A DNA stretch of 33,452 nt, from NCBI GenBank assembly GCA_013297655.1, contig JAAFHV010000056.1, forward strand, positions 6,676 through 40,127, in the 5' to 3' direction. Positions 25,008 through 32,594 of the stretch are shown piece after piece (positions within the stretch are counted from its first letter, which is position 1; each line of letters begins with the position of its first letter). The position numbers and the translations under genes were made by a program. Under the pieces are notes generated by a model that was given only the letters and a program-made list of their open reading frames with translations, was not told the origin of the DNA and made no database searches. This DNA is from Myxococcales bacterium. Lineage in GTDB: Bacteria; Myxococcota_A; Polyangia; Polyangiales; Polyangiaceae.

Positions 25008-25065
25008 CGACGGCCGACTCTACCGCCGCGCGCTGCTGTGGTGGGAAATTTCCTTACGAATTGGG

Positions 25066-25923
25066 TCAAGGCGAATCGACGAGGGCGCGCTGCTTGGCCA
25101 CGTTCGCCGGCGGCGCACCGAGCGAAGCGGCGCGATCGAGCTCTCGCCGCGCCTCCTCGCGCCGACCGAGCTTCGCGAGCGCGAACGATCGTCCGAGGGA
25201 GGCCTGCGGGGAGCCGGGACGCGCCAGAACGAGCCGGTCGTAGGCCTCCAGCGCGGCGCGGTAGTCTTTGCGAACGAGCGCGACGGTCGCGAGGCCGAGC
25301 ACGCTGTCGAGGGCGTCGGGGTGGAGCCGCAGCGCGAGCCGGTACGTCGCCTCGGCCTCTTCGAGCTTGCCCGCGTGCACCCGCGCGAGCCCGAGGGCGT
25401 GGAGCGTCTCGGCGTCGGTCGCGCCGCGACGCACGGCCTCCTCGAGGCGCGGAAGCGCGAGCTCCACCTCGCCCCATCGCGCGGTTCGCAGGCCTCCGAT
25501 CCGCGGTCCATCCGGCGACGTTGGCGCGATCGCGGCGGCTTCGTCGTACGCCGCGATCGCCTTTTCGTAGTCGTGGCCGAGCTCGTAGGCGTGCCCCATT
25601 TCGATCGCGGGCCGCGGGCTCCCGGGAGGCAAGTGCTTCGCGAGCGCGTCGCACTCGGCCTTCGCCAGATCGGGACGCGACGCGAGCGCGTAAACACGGA
25701 CGAGCAGGCTCCTCGCCGTCACGTCGTCCGGGTGTGCGTCGAGGTGCGCACGAAGGGTCGCGATCGCCTTGTCGTTCTCGTTTCGGCGCACGTGCGCCTC
25801 GGCGCGCTCCACCGGGCCGAGCGTCACGCACGCCGGGGCCAGTGCGAGAAACGAAGCCACGAGAGCCGCTTGCCAGAACACGCCGCGCACGAACATGCGA
25901 GTGAAGCCGCAGGCGAACGACAT
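25066..25923 (-). CDS. TPR-repeat lipoprotein
   Basis: The protein has 285 residues. The N-terminal signal ends at APAC (Cys32), a loose lipobox. After it come several TPR units: NENDKAIATLRAHLDAHPDD, YELGHDYEKAIAAYDEAAAI, VHAGKLEEAEATYRLALRL, VRKDYRAALEAYDRLVLA and AKLGRREEARREL. It is a solenoid scaffold on the periplasmic side. The start at 25921-25923 is the first ATG; a second Met follows at residue 10. It is divergent from the hydroxyacyl-CoA dehydrogenase gene with a gap of 125 bp. No partner can be named. Confidence 0.82.
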   Translation of the reverse strand: MSFACGFTRMFVRGVFWQAALVASFLALAPACVTLGPVERAEAHVRRNENDKAIATLRAHLDAHPDDVTARSLLVRVYALASRPDLAKAECDALAKHLPPGSPRPAIEMGHAYELGHDYEKAIAAYDEAAAIAPTSPDGPRIGGLRTARWGEVELALPRLEEAVRRGATDAETLHALGLARVHAGKLEEAEATYRLALRLHPDALDSVLGLATVALVRKDYRAALEAYDRLVLARPGSPQASLGRSFALAKLGRREEARRELDRAASLGAPPANVAKQRALVDSP

Positions 25924-26000
25924 GCCTATGGCGACCGAGCGGAGCGAGGGAAGGCCATGAATGAGAACCTACACGCGTCGGCCCAAGGCATGGGCTTCTT

Positions 26001-26009
26001 TGCTATACG
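26001..26009 (+). promoter_or_regulatory. Possible extended -10 of the hydroxyacyl-CoA dehydrogenase operon
   Basis: TGCTATACG resembles an extended -10 box (TGN before TATAC). The ATG is 39 bp downstream, with a GAGGAG ribosome-binding site. No -35 is evident. Confidence 0.35.
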
Positions 26010-26048
26010 CGGCGCAGCCCGCGTCGTGCGGGATCGCGAGGAGACATC

Positions 26049-26930
26049 ATGGAGATTCGGACGATCGGGGTCTTGGGCGCTGGCCAAATGGGCGGCGGCA
26101 TCGCGCAGGTCGCGGCCACGGCGGGCTACGACGTGCGCCTCTCGGACGCGGGCCTCGCGCTCGCCGAGAAGGGCAAAGGAAAGGTCGGCGCCATCCTCGG
26201 CAAGCAGGTCGAGAAGGGCAAGATCACCGACGACGTCGCGAAGGGCATCGTCGCGCGCATCACCGCCGTCGAGAGCACGGCCGACTTTTCGGGCTGCGAT
26301 CTCGTCATCGAAGCCGCGACCGAGAACGTCGACCTCAAAATCAAGCTGATGAAGGCGTGCGACGAGGCGATGAAGCCGGGCGCGATCCTCGCTTCCAATA
26401 CGTCGTCCATCTCGCTCACGAAGCTCGCCGGTCAGACGAAGCGTCCCGATCTCGTGATCGGCATGCACTTCATGAACCCCCCGCCCCTCATGAAGCTCGT
26501 CGAGATCGTCCGCGCGGTGCAAACCAGCGACGAGACCCTCGCGACGGTGCGCGCTGCTGCTGAAAAAATGGGCAAAACGGTGACCGTGAGCCGCGACGCC
26601 CCCGGCTTTCTCGTGAACCGCATCCTCGTCCCGATGCTCGTCGAGGCGTGTTTCACGCTGCAAGAGGGCGTCGGCACGCCGGAGGACATCGACACCGGCG
26701 CGAAGCTCGGTTTGAACCACCCGATGGGCCCGCTCGAGCTCTCGGATCTCATCGGTCTCGACACCGTGCTCGCGATCGCGGACGTGCTCCACCGTGACCT
26801 CGGCGACTCCAAGTACCGCGCTCCGACGCTGCTTCGAAACCTCGTCGCGGCGGGTTGGCTCGGCAAAAAAGCGGGCCGTGGGTTTTATGTTTACGACGAC
26901 AAGGGTCAAAAAACGGGCCGCGCGGTCTGA
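26049..26930 (+). CDS. hbd: 3-hydroxybutyryl-CoA / 3-hydroxyacyl-CoA dehydrogenase
   Basis: The protein has 293 residues, the usual single-domain length. The NAD(P)-binding Rossmann motif is VLGAGQMGGGIAQ (residues 8-20). The catalytic region reads ASNTSSISLTKLA and HFMNPPPLMKLVEIV (His140), and the C-terminal domain includes GVGTPEDIDTGAKLGLNHPMGPLEL. It interconverts acetoacetyl-CoA and 3-hydroxybutanoyl-CoA, a step of beta-oxidation or of butanoate and poly-hydroxyalkanoate metabolism. The direction cannot be told from the sequence. It starts at the ATG after GAGGAG. It is co-transcribed with the crotonase, which follows after 10 bp. Confidence 0.95.
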   Translation: MEIRTIGVLGAGQMGGGIAQVAATAGYDVRLSDAGLALAEKGKGKVGAILGKQVEKGKITDDVAKGIVARITAVESTADFSGCDLVIEAATENVDLKIKLMKACDEAMKPGAILASNTSSISLTKLAGQTKRPDLVIGMHFMNPPPLMKLVEIVRAVQTSDETLATVRAAAEKMGKTVTVSRDAPGFLVNRILVPMLVEACFTLQEGVGTPEDIDTGAKLGLNHPMGPLELSDLIGLDTVLAIADVLHRDLGDSKYRAPTLLRNLVAAGWLGKKAGRGFYVYDDKGQKTGRAV

Positions 26931-26940
26931 GGAGCCAAAC

Positions 26941-27720
26941 ATGAGCGACATTCTTCTTCGCGAACGCGACGCCGGCACCGTCACCCTGACACTCAACCGA
27001 CCCGACAAGCTCAACGCCCTCAACGAGGCGCTCGTCACCGCCCTCCACGACGCGATCGTCGAGCTCGATCGTGACGCCTCGGTTCGGGTCGTCATCCTCA
27101 CCGGCGCAGGCGAAAAAGCCTTCGTCGCAGGGGCCGACATCGCCGCCATGGCAGGGATGGGCCCAATCGCCGCGAAGGCGTTCGCCGATCTCGGACACGC
27201 CGTCGGCGAGCGGATCGAGCGCGCGCATTTCCCCGTCATTGCGGCGGTCAACGGCTTCGCCCTCGGCGGCGGGTGCGAGCTCGCGCTCTCGTGCGACTTC
27301 ATCTATGCGAGCGAAAAGGCCAAGCTCGGGCAGCCCGAGGTGAACCTCGGCATCATCCCCGGCTTCGGAGGCACCCAGCGTCTCGCGCGGCGGGTCGGCG
27401 TCGCGAAGGCACGCGAGCTCGTCTACACGGGCGACACCATCGACGCCGCGGAGGCTCTCCGAATCGGTCTCGTCAACGCGGTCGTGGCCCCTGCCGAGCT
27501 CCTCACGAAGGTGCGCGACGTCGCAAAGAAGATCGAAGGCAAAGGCCCCCTCGCGATCGCCCAGGCGAAGCGTCTCGTCTACCGCGGCGAGGACCTCTCC
27601 CTTCAAGTCGCGAACGAGCTCGAGGCGCAGGCGTTCTCGGCGCTCTTCGGCTCGAACGATCAGAAAGAAGGCATGACCGCCTTCGTCGAGAAGCGAAAAG
27701 CGTCGTTCACCGGGACCTGA
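26941..27720 (+). CDS. Enoyl-CoA hydratase (crotonase)
   Basis: The protein has 259 residues, typical for short-chain enoyl-CoA hydratases. It has the N-terminal [18 protein letters not shown], an oxyanion-hole block (VAGADIAAM and [12 protein letters not shown]) and the two catalytic glutamates (Glu113 in GGCE, Glu133 in QPEVNLG). The C-terminal helix [22 protein letters not shown] is a hallmark of the true hydratases. It hydrates crotonyl-CoA to the hydroxyacyl-CoA that its operon neighbour oxidises. A GAGGAG site precedes the ATG. A hairpin lies 18 bp after the stop. Confidence 0.95.
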   Translation: MSDILLRERDAGTVTLTLNRPDKLNALNEALVTALHDAIVELDRDASVRVVILTGAGEKAFVAGADIAAMAGMGPIAAKAFADLGHAVGERIERAHFPVIAAVNGFALGGGCELALSCDFIYASEKAKLGQPEVNLGIIPGFGGTQRLARRVGVAKARELVYTGDTIDAAEALRIGLVNAVVAPAELLTKVRDVAKKIEGKGPLAIAQAKRLVYRGEDLSLQVANELEAQAFSALFGSNDQKEGMTAFVEKRKASFTGT

Positions 27721-27738
27721 CCTCGCGTAGGTTGGAGG

Positions 27739-27766
27739 CGAAGCCGCTCCCGGCGGGGCGGCTTCG
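27739..27766 (+). terminator. Terminator of the hbd-crotonase operon
   Basis: A 9-bp perfect stem (CGAAGCCGC with GCGGCTTCG, 27739-27747 with 27758-27766) has a 10-nt loop and is followed by TCGTTTCG. It sits between two convergent genes and may work in both directions. Confidence 0.6.
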
Positions 27767-27800
27767 TCGTTTCGAACGCGACGCATGCAGAACGCATGGA

Positions 27801-28271
27801 TCAGAGCGGCTTCACCGACGACACGTACGTGCCCAAGCAGGCGACCACGAACGCCAAGCCGAACGCGGCGACGTACGCACGAAACGCTACTTTTTCGAGC
27901 CCCGCGTGCTCGTTCGCGTTCGCGTTCGCGTTCGCGTTCGTCGCGAGCACGTGCGCGAGCGCGCCTACGATCGCGAGGCAGACCGCGCCGAACGCGAGGT
28001 GCTCTTTTCGTTCGAAGAGCCACCCGACCGCGGGGCGCTCGGCGAAGAGGGGCGCGCGAACGCGCTCGCGATAAGGCCCGTACACGACGCCACCGAGGAC
28101 CGCAGCGAGCACGACCAGCGACGTCGACGCGAGCACCGCCACGCGCGCGCGCCGACCGGGGGTGCGCAAGAGATACGCGGGGTGCGCGAGGGCGGCGACG
28201 GCGAGCCATCCGAGGTGGCCGTGCACCCGCGCGAGCAGCGATCCGAGGCTCGGCGACACCCGAGCGAGCAT
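27801..28271 (-). CDS. Integral membrane protein of unknown function
   Basis: Read from the ATG at 28269-28271 the protein has 156 residues with about four transmembrane segments (HLGWLAVAALAHPAYLL, VAVLASTSLVVLAAVLGGVV, LAFGAVCLAIVGALAHVLA and VAAFGLAFVVACLGTYV). The histidines in HGHLGW, AHPAYLL and KEHLAFG sit at membrane borders as in haem-binding b-type cytochromes, but this is only a hint. A longer frame starts at 28340 but would overlap the delta' gene start, so the inner ATG is used. Its loop has an Asn-Ala repeat coded by five copies of a hexanucleotide. No family name can be given. Confidence 0.7.
   Translation of the reverse strand: MLARVSPSLGSLLARVHGHLGWLAVAALAHPAYLLRTPGRRARVAVLASTSLVVLAAVLGGVVYGPYRERVRAPLFAERPAVGWLFERKEHLAFGAVCLAIVGALAHVLATNANANANANEHAGLEKVAFRAYVAAFGLAFVVACLGTYVSSVKPL
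27911..27940. repeat. CGTTCG hexanucleotide repeat, five copies, coding Asn-Ala
   Basis: Five perfect tandem copies of CGTTCG (27911-27940) encode the Asn-Ala repeat between two membrane segments of the membrane protein. It is the same hexamer, in the opposite sense, as the run in the signal peptide of the thioredoxin lipoprotein (6425-6447). In-frame copy gain or loss would change protein length without frameshift. Confidence 0.85.
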
Positions 28272-28338
28272 GCCACGATTTGCAGCACGCGAGCGCCCGG
28301 CAGTTGACGGAGCGGCGCAAGTCTTCGATGGTGCCGCC

Positions 28339-29334
28339 ATGGGCGCGCTGCTCGAGACGGTCCTCGGTCAGACCACCGCGATCGAGACGCTCCTTCGTGG
28401 TCTCGCCGCGCGAAAGACACACCACGCGTACCTCTTCGAGGGACCGTCCGGGGTCGGGAAAGAGCGCGCCGCGTTCGGCCTCGCGCAGGCCCTCGTCTGC
28501 GAGGCGCGCACCGAGCAAGGCACCGCGTGCGGCACCTGCAGCGCGTGCGAGCGAGCGGTCCCGCTCGACGGCGCCCTCCCCCGCCACCCCGACGTCATCG
28601 TCCTCCAACGTGGCTTGTACGACCCTTCTCAAATTGGTCGCAAATCTCCGGAATCACGGGAAATCTCGATCGATCAAGTGCGCACCCTCGTGTTGTCGCG
28701 GTCGGCGTTTCCCCCGCACGAGGGCCTCGCGAAGGTCTTCGTCATTCGCGACGCGGACGAGCTCTCGGTGTCGTCCGCGAACGCGCTCTTGAAGACGCTG
28801 GAGGAGCCCACGTCGCGCACCCACTTCGTGCTCCTCACCGCGCGAAAAGCGGCGCTGCTCTCCACGATCCTCTCGCGAACGTTGGCGCTGCGGTTCGGTC
28901 ACCTCGCGAGCTCCGTCGTCGCGAAGATCCTCGTCGGCCGCGGCGTCGAACAAGCGGCCGCGGAGGCCGCCGCGGAGCTCTCCGGTGGGAGCGTGGAGGT
29001 CGCGCTCGCGCTCACCGATCCGGACGCGCGGAGCGAGGTCGAGTCGTTCGTGGCGCGCATGCACGAGGCGCGTGTGTCCCCCGACGCGGGGCTGGGTTAT
29101 TCGCTAGCGGAAGAGGGAAAGAAGGGCAAATCCGAGCTCCCCTCGTTGCTCGCGGGGCTGTCGATCTCGCTCGCGAAAGCGGCGAACGACGCGACCCGCG
29201 CGGGCGACTTCGAGGAGGCCGTGAAGAGCACCGTGCGCTTCGATTTGGTCGAGCAGGCGATCGTCAAGCTTCGTGGAAACGGCTCCGCGCAGCTCGTGAT
29301 GGAAGCGCTCGTGATCGGTCTCCGCGCGACCTGA
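28339..29334 (+). CDS. holB: DNA polymerase III subunit delta'
   Basis: This 331-residue clamp-loader subunit has an AAA+ domain with Walker A GPSGVGKE (about residues 35-42), a zinc-binding cluster of cysteines (CEART ... CGTCSACE), and the sensor segments VFVIRDADEL and ANALLKTLEEP, which also occur in tau/gamma. RTHFVLLTARKAALLSTILSR follows. As in many delta' proteins the P-loop is present but altered (Lys-Glu instead of Lys-Thr/Ser), which suggests it does not hydrolyse ATP. The ATG is at 28339; upstream Mets are not in a convincing context. It lies alone between two leftward genes. Confidence 0.92.
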   Translation: MGALLETVLGQTTAIETLLRGLAARKTHHAYLFEGPSGVGKERAAFGLAQALVCEARTEQGTACGTCSACERAVPLDGALPRHPDVIVLQRGLYDPSQIGRKSPESREISIDQVRTLVLSRSAFPPHEGLAKVFVIRDADELSVSSANALLKTLEEPTSRTHFVLLTARKAALLSTILSRTLALRFGHLASSVVAKILVGRGVEQAAAEAAAELSGGSVEVALALTDPDARSEVESFVARMHEARVSPDAGLGYSLAEEGKKGKSELPSLLAGLSISLAKAANDATRAGDFEEAVKSTVRFDLVEQAIVKLRGNGSAQLVMEALVIGLRAT

Positions 29335-29350
29335 CACGCGCACGCCGCTC

Positions 29351-30025
29351 TCAGGCGTCGAGGGTGCTCTTGCCGGAGGGCAGCACGTCGACCATGCCGG
29401 CCTCGAGCATGTCGCCGTGGAACGCGCGCGCGCGCCCGCCGTGCTGCACGACGACCATCCGCTCGGTGCCTGGCGAGCCGTACTCTGCGACGAGCACCTC
29501 TTCGCCGAGGTCGGGTGCGCCGGTGCCGATGCGTTTGGCGCGAAGAGGGAGCCGGCGCTTGCGCTCGAAGCGCACCCCTTGATGCTCGAGCGCCGACGGA
29601 GGCTCGGCCGCGGCGACGAGAGACTTTTCCTCCACTGGACGGAGCCAGAAAAAGGGAGCGTCGGGCTCGCGGCGTACGTAAATCGCGCGGTCGTGGCCGG
29701 CATCGGGGGCGATGAAGAGCACCGAGACCGGCACGTCCTCCGAGAAAACGACCGCCCCGGCGAGCCACGCTTCATCCCCGCCCGGGCGCGTGAGCACGTC
29801 GCCGAGCTGGCACGGGAAGCCATCGAGGCTCGTGGTGGACGGCTTCGCTTCTTTCTTCTCGGGCTCCTTCACGGGCTCCTGAGCGGCTTCTTTTGCCTTC
29901 GTTTCGTCTTTTTTGAGCGCATCTTCGGGCTTGTCGGTTTTGGGCACGAGGCTCTTCGCGATCATGCGGCCGAGGGCCATTCCACCGAGGACGAGCGTAG
30001 TCGAGACGACAAAAGTGACGATCAT
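29351..30025 (-). CDS. Membrane-anchored DUF4178-like protein
   Basis: The protein has 224 residues. It has one N-terminal transmembrane segment (about 3-19), a Lys/Glu-rich linker (about 30-65) and a beta-rich domain. The domain starts at FPCQLGDVL and includes WLAGAVVFSED, FFWLRPVEEK and ALEHQGVRFERKRR, which resemble the DUF4178 pattern. I rate that assignment as tentative. The ATG overlaps the thiE stop (ATGA), so it is the last gene of the Rsm22-thiE unit. Function unknown. Confidence 0.7.
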   Translation of the reverse strand: MIVTFVVSTTLVLGGMALGRMIAKSLVPKTDKPEDALKKDETKAKEAAQEPVKEPEKKEAKPSTTSLDGFPCQLGDVLTRPGGDEAWLAGAVVFSEDVPVSVLFIAPDAGHDRAIYVRREPDAPFFWLRPVEEKSLVAAAEPPSALEHQGVRFERKRRLPLRAKRIGTGAPDLGEEVLVAEYGSPGTERMVVVQHGGRARAFHGDMLEAGMVDVLPSGKSTLDA

Positions 30026-30684
30026 GGAAGCCTCGCGGCCCGATCATACGCGCGCGATCGCGCCGCGACCGCGGAAATGGTCGATCGCGCGTCCGACACC
30101 TCACCCGCGGCGGGCAAGATGCCCGCGATGACGGCGACGAACGACGCGCCCGCCGCGAACACCTGCGGCGCGCGCTCGATCGTGATCCCCCCGATCGCGA
30201 CGAGCGGAAGCGCGCGCGAAGAGACGACCGCCGCCATCTCGCGGAGGCCCGCGAGCCCGACGACGGGCTCCGGGTTTTCCTTCGACGCGGTGGGGAACAC
30301 GGGACCGAACGCGACGTAGCTCGGCCCCGCGAGCGCCGCCTCGTCGAGCTCGGCGCGGTCGTGCGTGCTCACGCCGAACGGGATCGTCGCGGAGACACGA
30401 CGGATCGCGCGAGCAGGCAAATCCCCCTGCCCCACGTGCACCCCCGCTCCCACCGCGAGCGCGACGTCGACCCGATCGTTCACGTAGAACGATGCATCAT
30501 ACATCTTCGCGATGCGCGCGAGCCCTTCCGCGAGGGCGAGAAACGCGGGGATCGCGAGGTGCTTCGCGCGGAGCTGGATCATGGTCGCCCCGCCCTCGAG
30601 CGCGCCTTCTGCCACCGCGTGCGGCTCGAGCGACCTCGTCGCGCATGCGTCCACGTCGACGACCGCGTAGAGCCCGCGCCTCAC
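30022..30684 (-). CDS. thiE: Thiamine-phosphate synthase
   Basis: This 220-residue enzyme joins the pyrimidine and thiazole phosphates in thiamine synthesis. The family order is intact: LYAVVD, GGATMIQLRAK, FYVNDRVDVALAVGAGVHVGQGDLP, GVSTHD, YVAFGPVFPTASKENPEPVVGL and PLVAIGGIT. It is a TIM-barrel. Its product becomes thiamine diphosphate, the E1 cofactor of the PDH operon in the same window. The GTG start (30682-30684) overlaps the stop of the Rsm22-like gene (GTGA), and its stop overlaps the next ATG. No other thi gene or THI-box is seen nearby. Confidence 0.95.
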   Translation of the reverse strand: MRRGLYAVVDVDACATRSLEPHAVAEGALEGGATMIQLRAKHLAIPAFLALAEGLARIAKMYDASFYVNDRVDVALAVGAGVHVGQGDLPARAIRRVSATIPFGVSTHDRAELDEAALAGPSYVAFGPVFPTASKENPEPVVGLAGLREMAAVVSSRALPLVAIGGITIERAPQVFAAGASFVAVIAGILPAAGEVSDARSTISAVAARSRAYDRAARLP

Positions 30685-31853
30685 GATCGCGCCTCGACGA
30701 GGTCGACCTGGATGTCGGCTTCGAGCCGCTCGCCCTCGAGAGGCGGGAGGGCCACGAGATCTCCACGTCGAATTCGGTCCCACGCCGCGTTCGCTTCGGT
30801 GAGGTGCCTGTCGAGGCGACGAAGCTTGATGCGATCGGGAGCGCCCGCGAGCGCGCCACACACGTGCGCTTCGAGCTTTCCTTTCGAGCGCATGAGGTCG
30901 GACACGACACGGACGCGCGCCGCCGGAAGCACGTCGCGGAGGCTTTTTTTGTCCTTCCGAAGCACGAGGTAGCTGAACGAGAGCCCCTCGTGTCGCAGGC
31001 CCGCCGCGCGCGCGACCGGCACGAGCCAAGCCGGGAGGTCGACCGCCAGATCTTCGTGACACCAGTCGTCCTCCCGCGTGAGCATCGGGCACGGGGCCGC
31101 GTGGAGACACGGGGCGAACGGGACGATGCCCACGTTCGCGAGCGCGTCGCGGAGGAGCTGGAGGTGGCGCGTGCGATCACGGAGCGCAGGCTCCACGATC
31201 ACCAGCGCTCCGTCGGGGGCGAGCGAGTCGAACACGCCCGTGAGCCACGAGGCGTGCGCCTCCACACGCGCCTCAGGGGCCGCATTTTCGTCGAGCTCGC
31301 TGAGCACTTGCCCCACGAAGATCAGATCGTAGGGGCCCGTGGGCACGGGCTTCGGGGCTTCGTGAGGGGCGGTCCGCGCGTCGATCGTCACGCTTCGCTC
31401 GGAAGGAGCGGCGGCGAGATCGCGCGCGATCGTCAGCACGCGCGGATCGGCGTCGACGAGCGTCGCAGCGACCACCCCACGCCAGCCCGCGGCCTCCAGC
31501 GCGCCGCGCAGCCCGTGCGTCATCGCACCGAGCCCAGCCCCGACGTCGAGGACCCGAAGTCGCTCGCGACCCTCGAAAAATCCTGTTCCGACGAGCTCAC
31601 GGACCGCGCCGGCCCCCTTCGGAACGTCGCGCGGGAACGAAAACGCGAGGCGCGCGCCGAGGTGAGCTCGCGCCTCACGCGAGGGCAATGGCCCCCCCGC
31701 GGCACGCCGGTTGTAGACGTCCGAGAGCTTGCGAACCGCTTCTCCGAGGGCCTTCGTGTCCGCCGACGTGATCAGCCCGTGCTGCTTCGCGACGGCGTCG
31801 AGCACCTCGCGCGACGACCCATCGAGCGGCCTTACCAAAGACAAAAACGCCAT
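30681..31853 (-). CDS. Rsm22-type small-ribosomal-subunit methyltransferase-like protein
   Basis: The protein has 390 residues, a SAM-dependent methyltransferase of the Rsm22 family (PF09243), known from mitochondrial and bacterial ribosome maturation. The SAM-binding loop is VLDVGAGLGAMTHGL; YDLIFVGQVLSEL and GALVIVEPA are the usual post-motifs. A Cys/His cluster (PCLHAAPCPMLTREDDWCHE) fits the family's iron-sulphur-binding site. The start is the ATG at 31851-31853, with TAAAGA 7 nt upstream; a longer frame reaches 32066 but overlaps the divergent Nudix gene. It leads a coupled unit with thiE and a DUF4178-like gene. Ribosomal RNA as the target is inferred from the family. Confidence 0.88.
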   Translation of the reverse strand: MAFLSLVRPLDGSSREVLDAVAKQHGLITSADTKALGEAVRKLSDVYNRRAAGGPLPSREARAHLGARLAFSFPRDVPKGAGAVRELVGTGFFEGRERLRVLDVGAGLGAMTHGLRGALEAAGWRGVVAATLVDADPRVLTIARDLAAAPSERSVTIDARTAPHEAPKPVPTGPYDLIFVGQVLSELDENAAPEARVEAHASWLTGVFDSLAPDGALVIVEPALRDRTRHLQLLRDALANVGIVPFAPCLHAAPCPMLTREDDWCHEDLAVDLPAWLVPVARAAGLRHEGLSFSYLVLRKDKKSLRDVLPAARVRVVSDLMRSKGKLEAHVCGALAGAPDRIKLRRLDRHLTEANAAWDRIRRGDLVALPPLEGERLEADIQVDLVEARS

Positions 31854-31860
31854 CGCGGCT

Positions 31861-31866
31861 TCTTTA
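31861..31866 (-). promoter_or_regulatory. Putative -10 element, leaderless start of the Rsm22-like gene
   Basis: On the minus strand TAAAGA lies 7 nt before the ATG (31853), with no clear Shine-Dalgarno. The last base does not match a strict TANNNT. No -35 is seen. Confidence 0.4.
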
Positions 31867-31927
31867 TCAGCCACGAGTCGCGCGCGGTAACGGGAACAAC
31901 GATCGACACCCGCGCGCGGACGCGGCG

Positions 31928-31933
31928 TACGAT
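31928..31933 (+). promoter_or_regulatory. Putative -10 element, leaderless start of the Nudix gene
   Basis: TACGAT lies exactly 7 nt before the GTG at 31941 and covers the ATG at 31932. TCGACA (31903-31908) stands 19 bp upstream as a possible -35. This favours the GTG as the true start. Confidence 0.5.
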
Positions 31934-32330
31934 GACGGGGGTGCGTGAGCGTATCCTCGCCGTCTCGGCGGTGCTTACCCGTGGCGCCGGCAACGTGCTC
32001 CTCGTGCGTCGCGGGCAGCCTCCACACGCAGGTCGCTGGTCGCTCCCGGGTGGCCGCGCGCTCCATGGCGAGAGCCTCGCCGCATGTGCCGCACGCGAGC
32101 TCCTCGAAGAGACGGGTCTCGTCGTCGCGCCGCTACCGGAGCTGCCCCTCGTCGCGCGGCTCGAGGTGGGCTCCTACGATCTTCACGTGGTGTTGGTCGG
32201 GGCCTACGCGCCGACCCACGGCGTGCCCGTCGCGGGCTCCGACGCTCTCGAGGCCCGCTTCCACGCCCTCGCGAGCTTGCGCGAGGACGATGTCACGCCC
32301 GGCCTCCTGGACGTCCTTCGTCACTTCTAG
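31932..32330 (+). CDS. Nudix hydrolase
   Basis: This small soluble protein of 132 residues (129 if the GTG at 31941 is used) has the complete Nudix box, running from GRALHGE through REL to EETGL (pattern GX5EX7REUXEEXGU). VLLVRRGQPPHAGRWSLPGG lies upstream, as in MutT- and ADP-ribose-pyrophosphatase-like members. It hydrolyses a nucleoside diphosphate linked to another group; the substrate cannot be read from the sequence. It is divergent from the Rsm22-like gene; the starts are 80-90 bp apart with back-to-back promoter-like boxes. The sequence after the stop leads into the regulatory region at 32.4 kb. Confidence 0.9.
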   Translation: MTGVRERILAVSAVLTRGAGNVLLVRRGQPPHAGRWSLPGGRALHGESLAACAARELLEETGLVVAPLPELPLVARLEVGSYDLHVVLVGAYAPTHGVPVAGSDALEARFHALASLREDDVTPGLLDVLRHF

Positions 32331-32334
32331 GGGA

Positions 32335-32364
32335 TCAGAACGATCCGCCGCCTTGCGTTGCCAT
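32335..32364 (-). CDS. Possible 9-residue micro-ORF with a strong ribosome-binding site
   Basis: On the minus strand ATG at 32362-32364 is followed by eight codons (MATQGGGSF) and a TGA. A near-perfect GGGAGGAGG lies 6 nt before the ATG, better than most real genes here. A sigma54-type promoter lies about 47 bp before the ATG. After the stop the transcript would run antisense to the Nudix gene. It could be a leader peptide, a small secreted or signalling peptide, or a remnant. No homolog is known to me. Confidence 0.4.
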   Translation of the reverse strand: MATQGGGSF

Positions 32365-32410
32365 GGTGCCCCTCCTCCCGTTTGATTCGTTACACACGTG
32401 TTCCACTAAA

Positions 32411-32426
32411 AGCACTGATGGTGCCA
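32411..32426 (-). promoter_or_regulatory. sigma54 (-24/-12) promoter
   Basis: On the minus strand TGGCACCATCAGTGCT reads as a -24 TGGCAC and a -12 GTGCT, with the key GG and GC separated by exactly 10 bp. It differs from the TGGCAC-N5-TTGCW consensus at one of the listed positions. The start of transcription would be near 32400, with a leader of about 36 nt to the micro-ORF. A palindrome at 32500-32518 lies about 110 bp upstream, where an enhancer-binding activator would be expected. Confidence 0.6.
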
Positions 32427-32499
32427 GCCGAATCGTCGGTTTTTGTGCGAGGATCAAATGTGCATGTGTCCACGTTCGTTGACAGACGAGGCTCGTTCG

Positions 32500-32518
32500 C
32501 TGTCCGAAATTCGGACAG
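32500..32518. promoter_or_regulatory. 19-bp perfect palindrome, likely operator or activator site
   Basis: CTGTCCGAA-A-TTCGGACAG is a perfect 9+1+9 inverted repeat. It stands about 110 bp upstream of the sigma54-type start on the minus strand and 77 bp before the ATG of the lipoprotein gene on the plus strand. It could bind a dimeric regulator of either gene. The 264 bp from 32331 to 32594 is otherwise non-coding and partly AT-rich for this genome. Confidence 0.65.
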
Positions 32519-32581
32519 GCCTACATGCCCCTCCTGCGTCATGGGGACTCTGAGGAGGCGCCGAGAGACGACCGGCGCTGC

Positions 32582-32587
32582 TATAGA
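32582..32587 (+). promoter_or_regulatory. Putative -10 element, leaderless start of the final lipoprotein gene
   Basis: TATAGA lies 7 nt before the ATG at 32595. No ribosome-binding site is seen. No -35 can be named. Confidence 0.45.
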
Positions 32588-32594
32588 GGCGGCC

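Noticed and set aside
31854-32066. Longer Rsm22-like protein starting at 32066
   Set aside because: The extension would run antisense through the Nudix start, and its sequence is Arg-rich without family resemblance.
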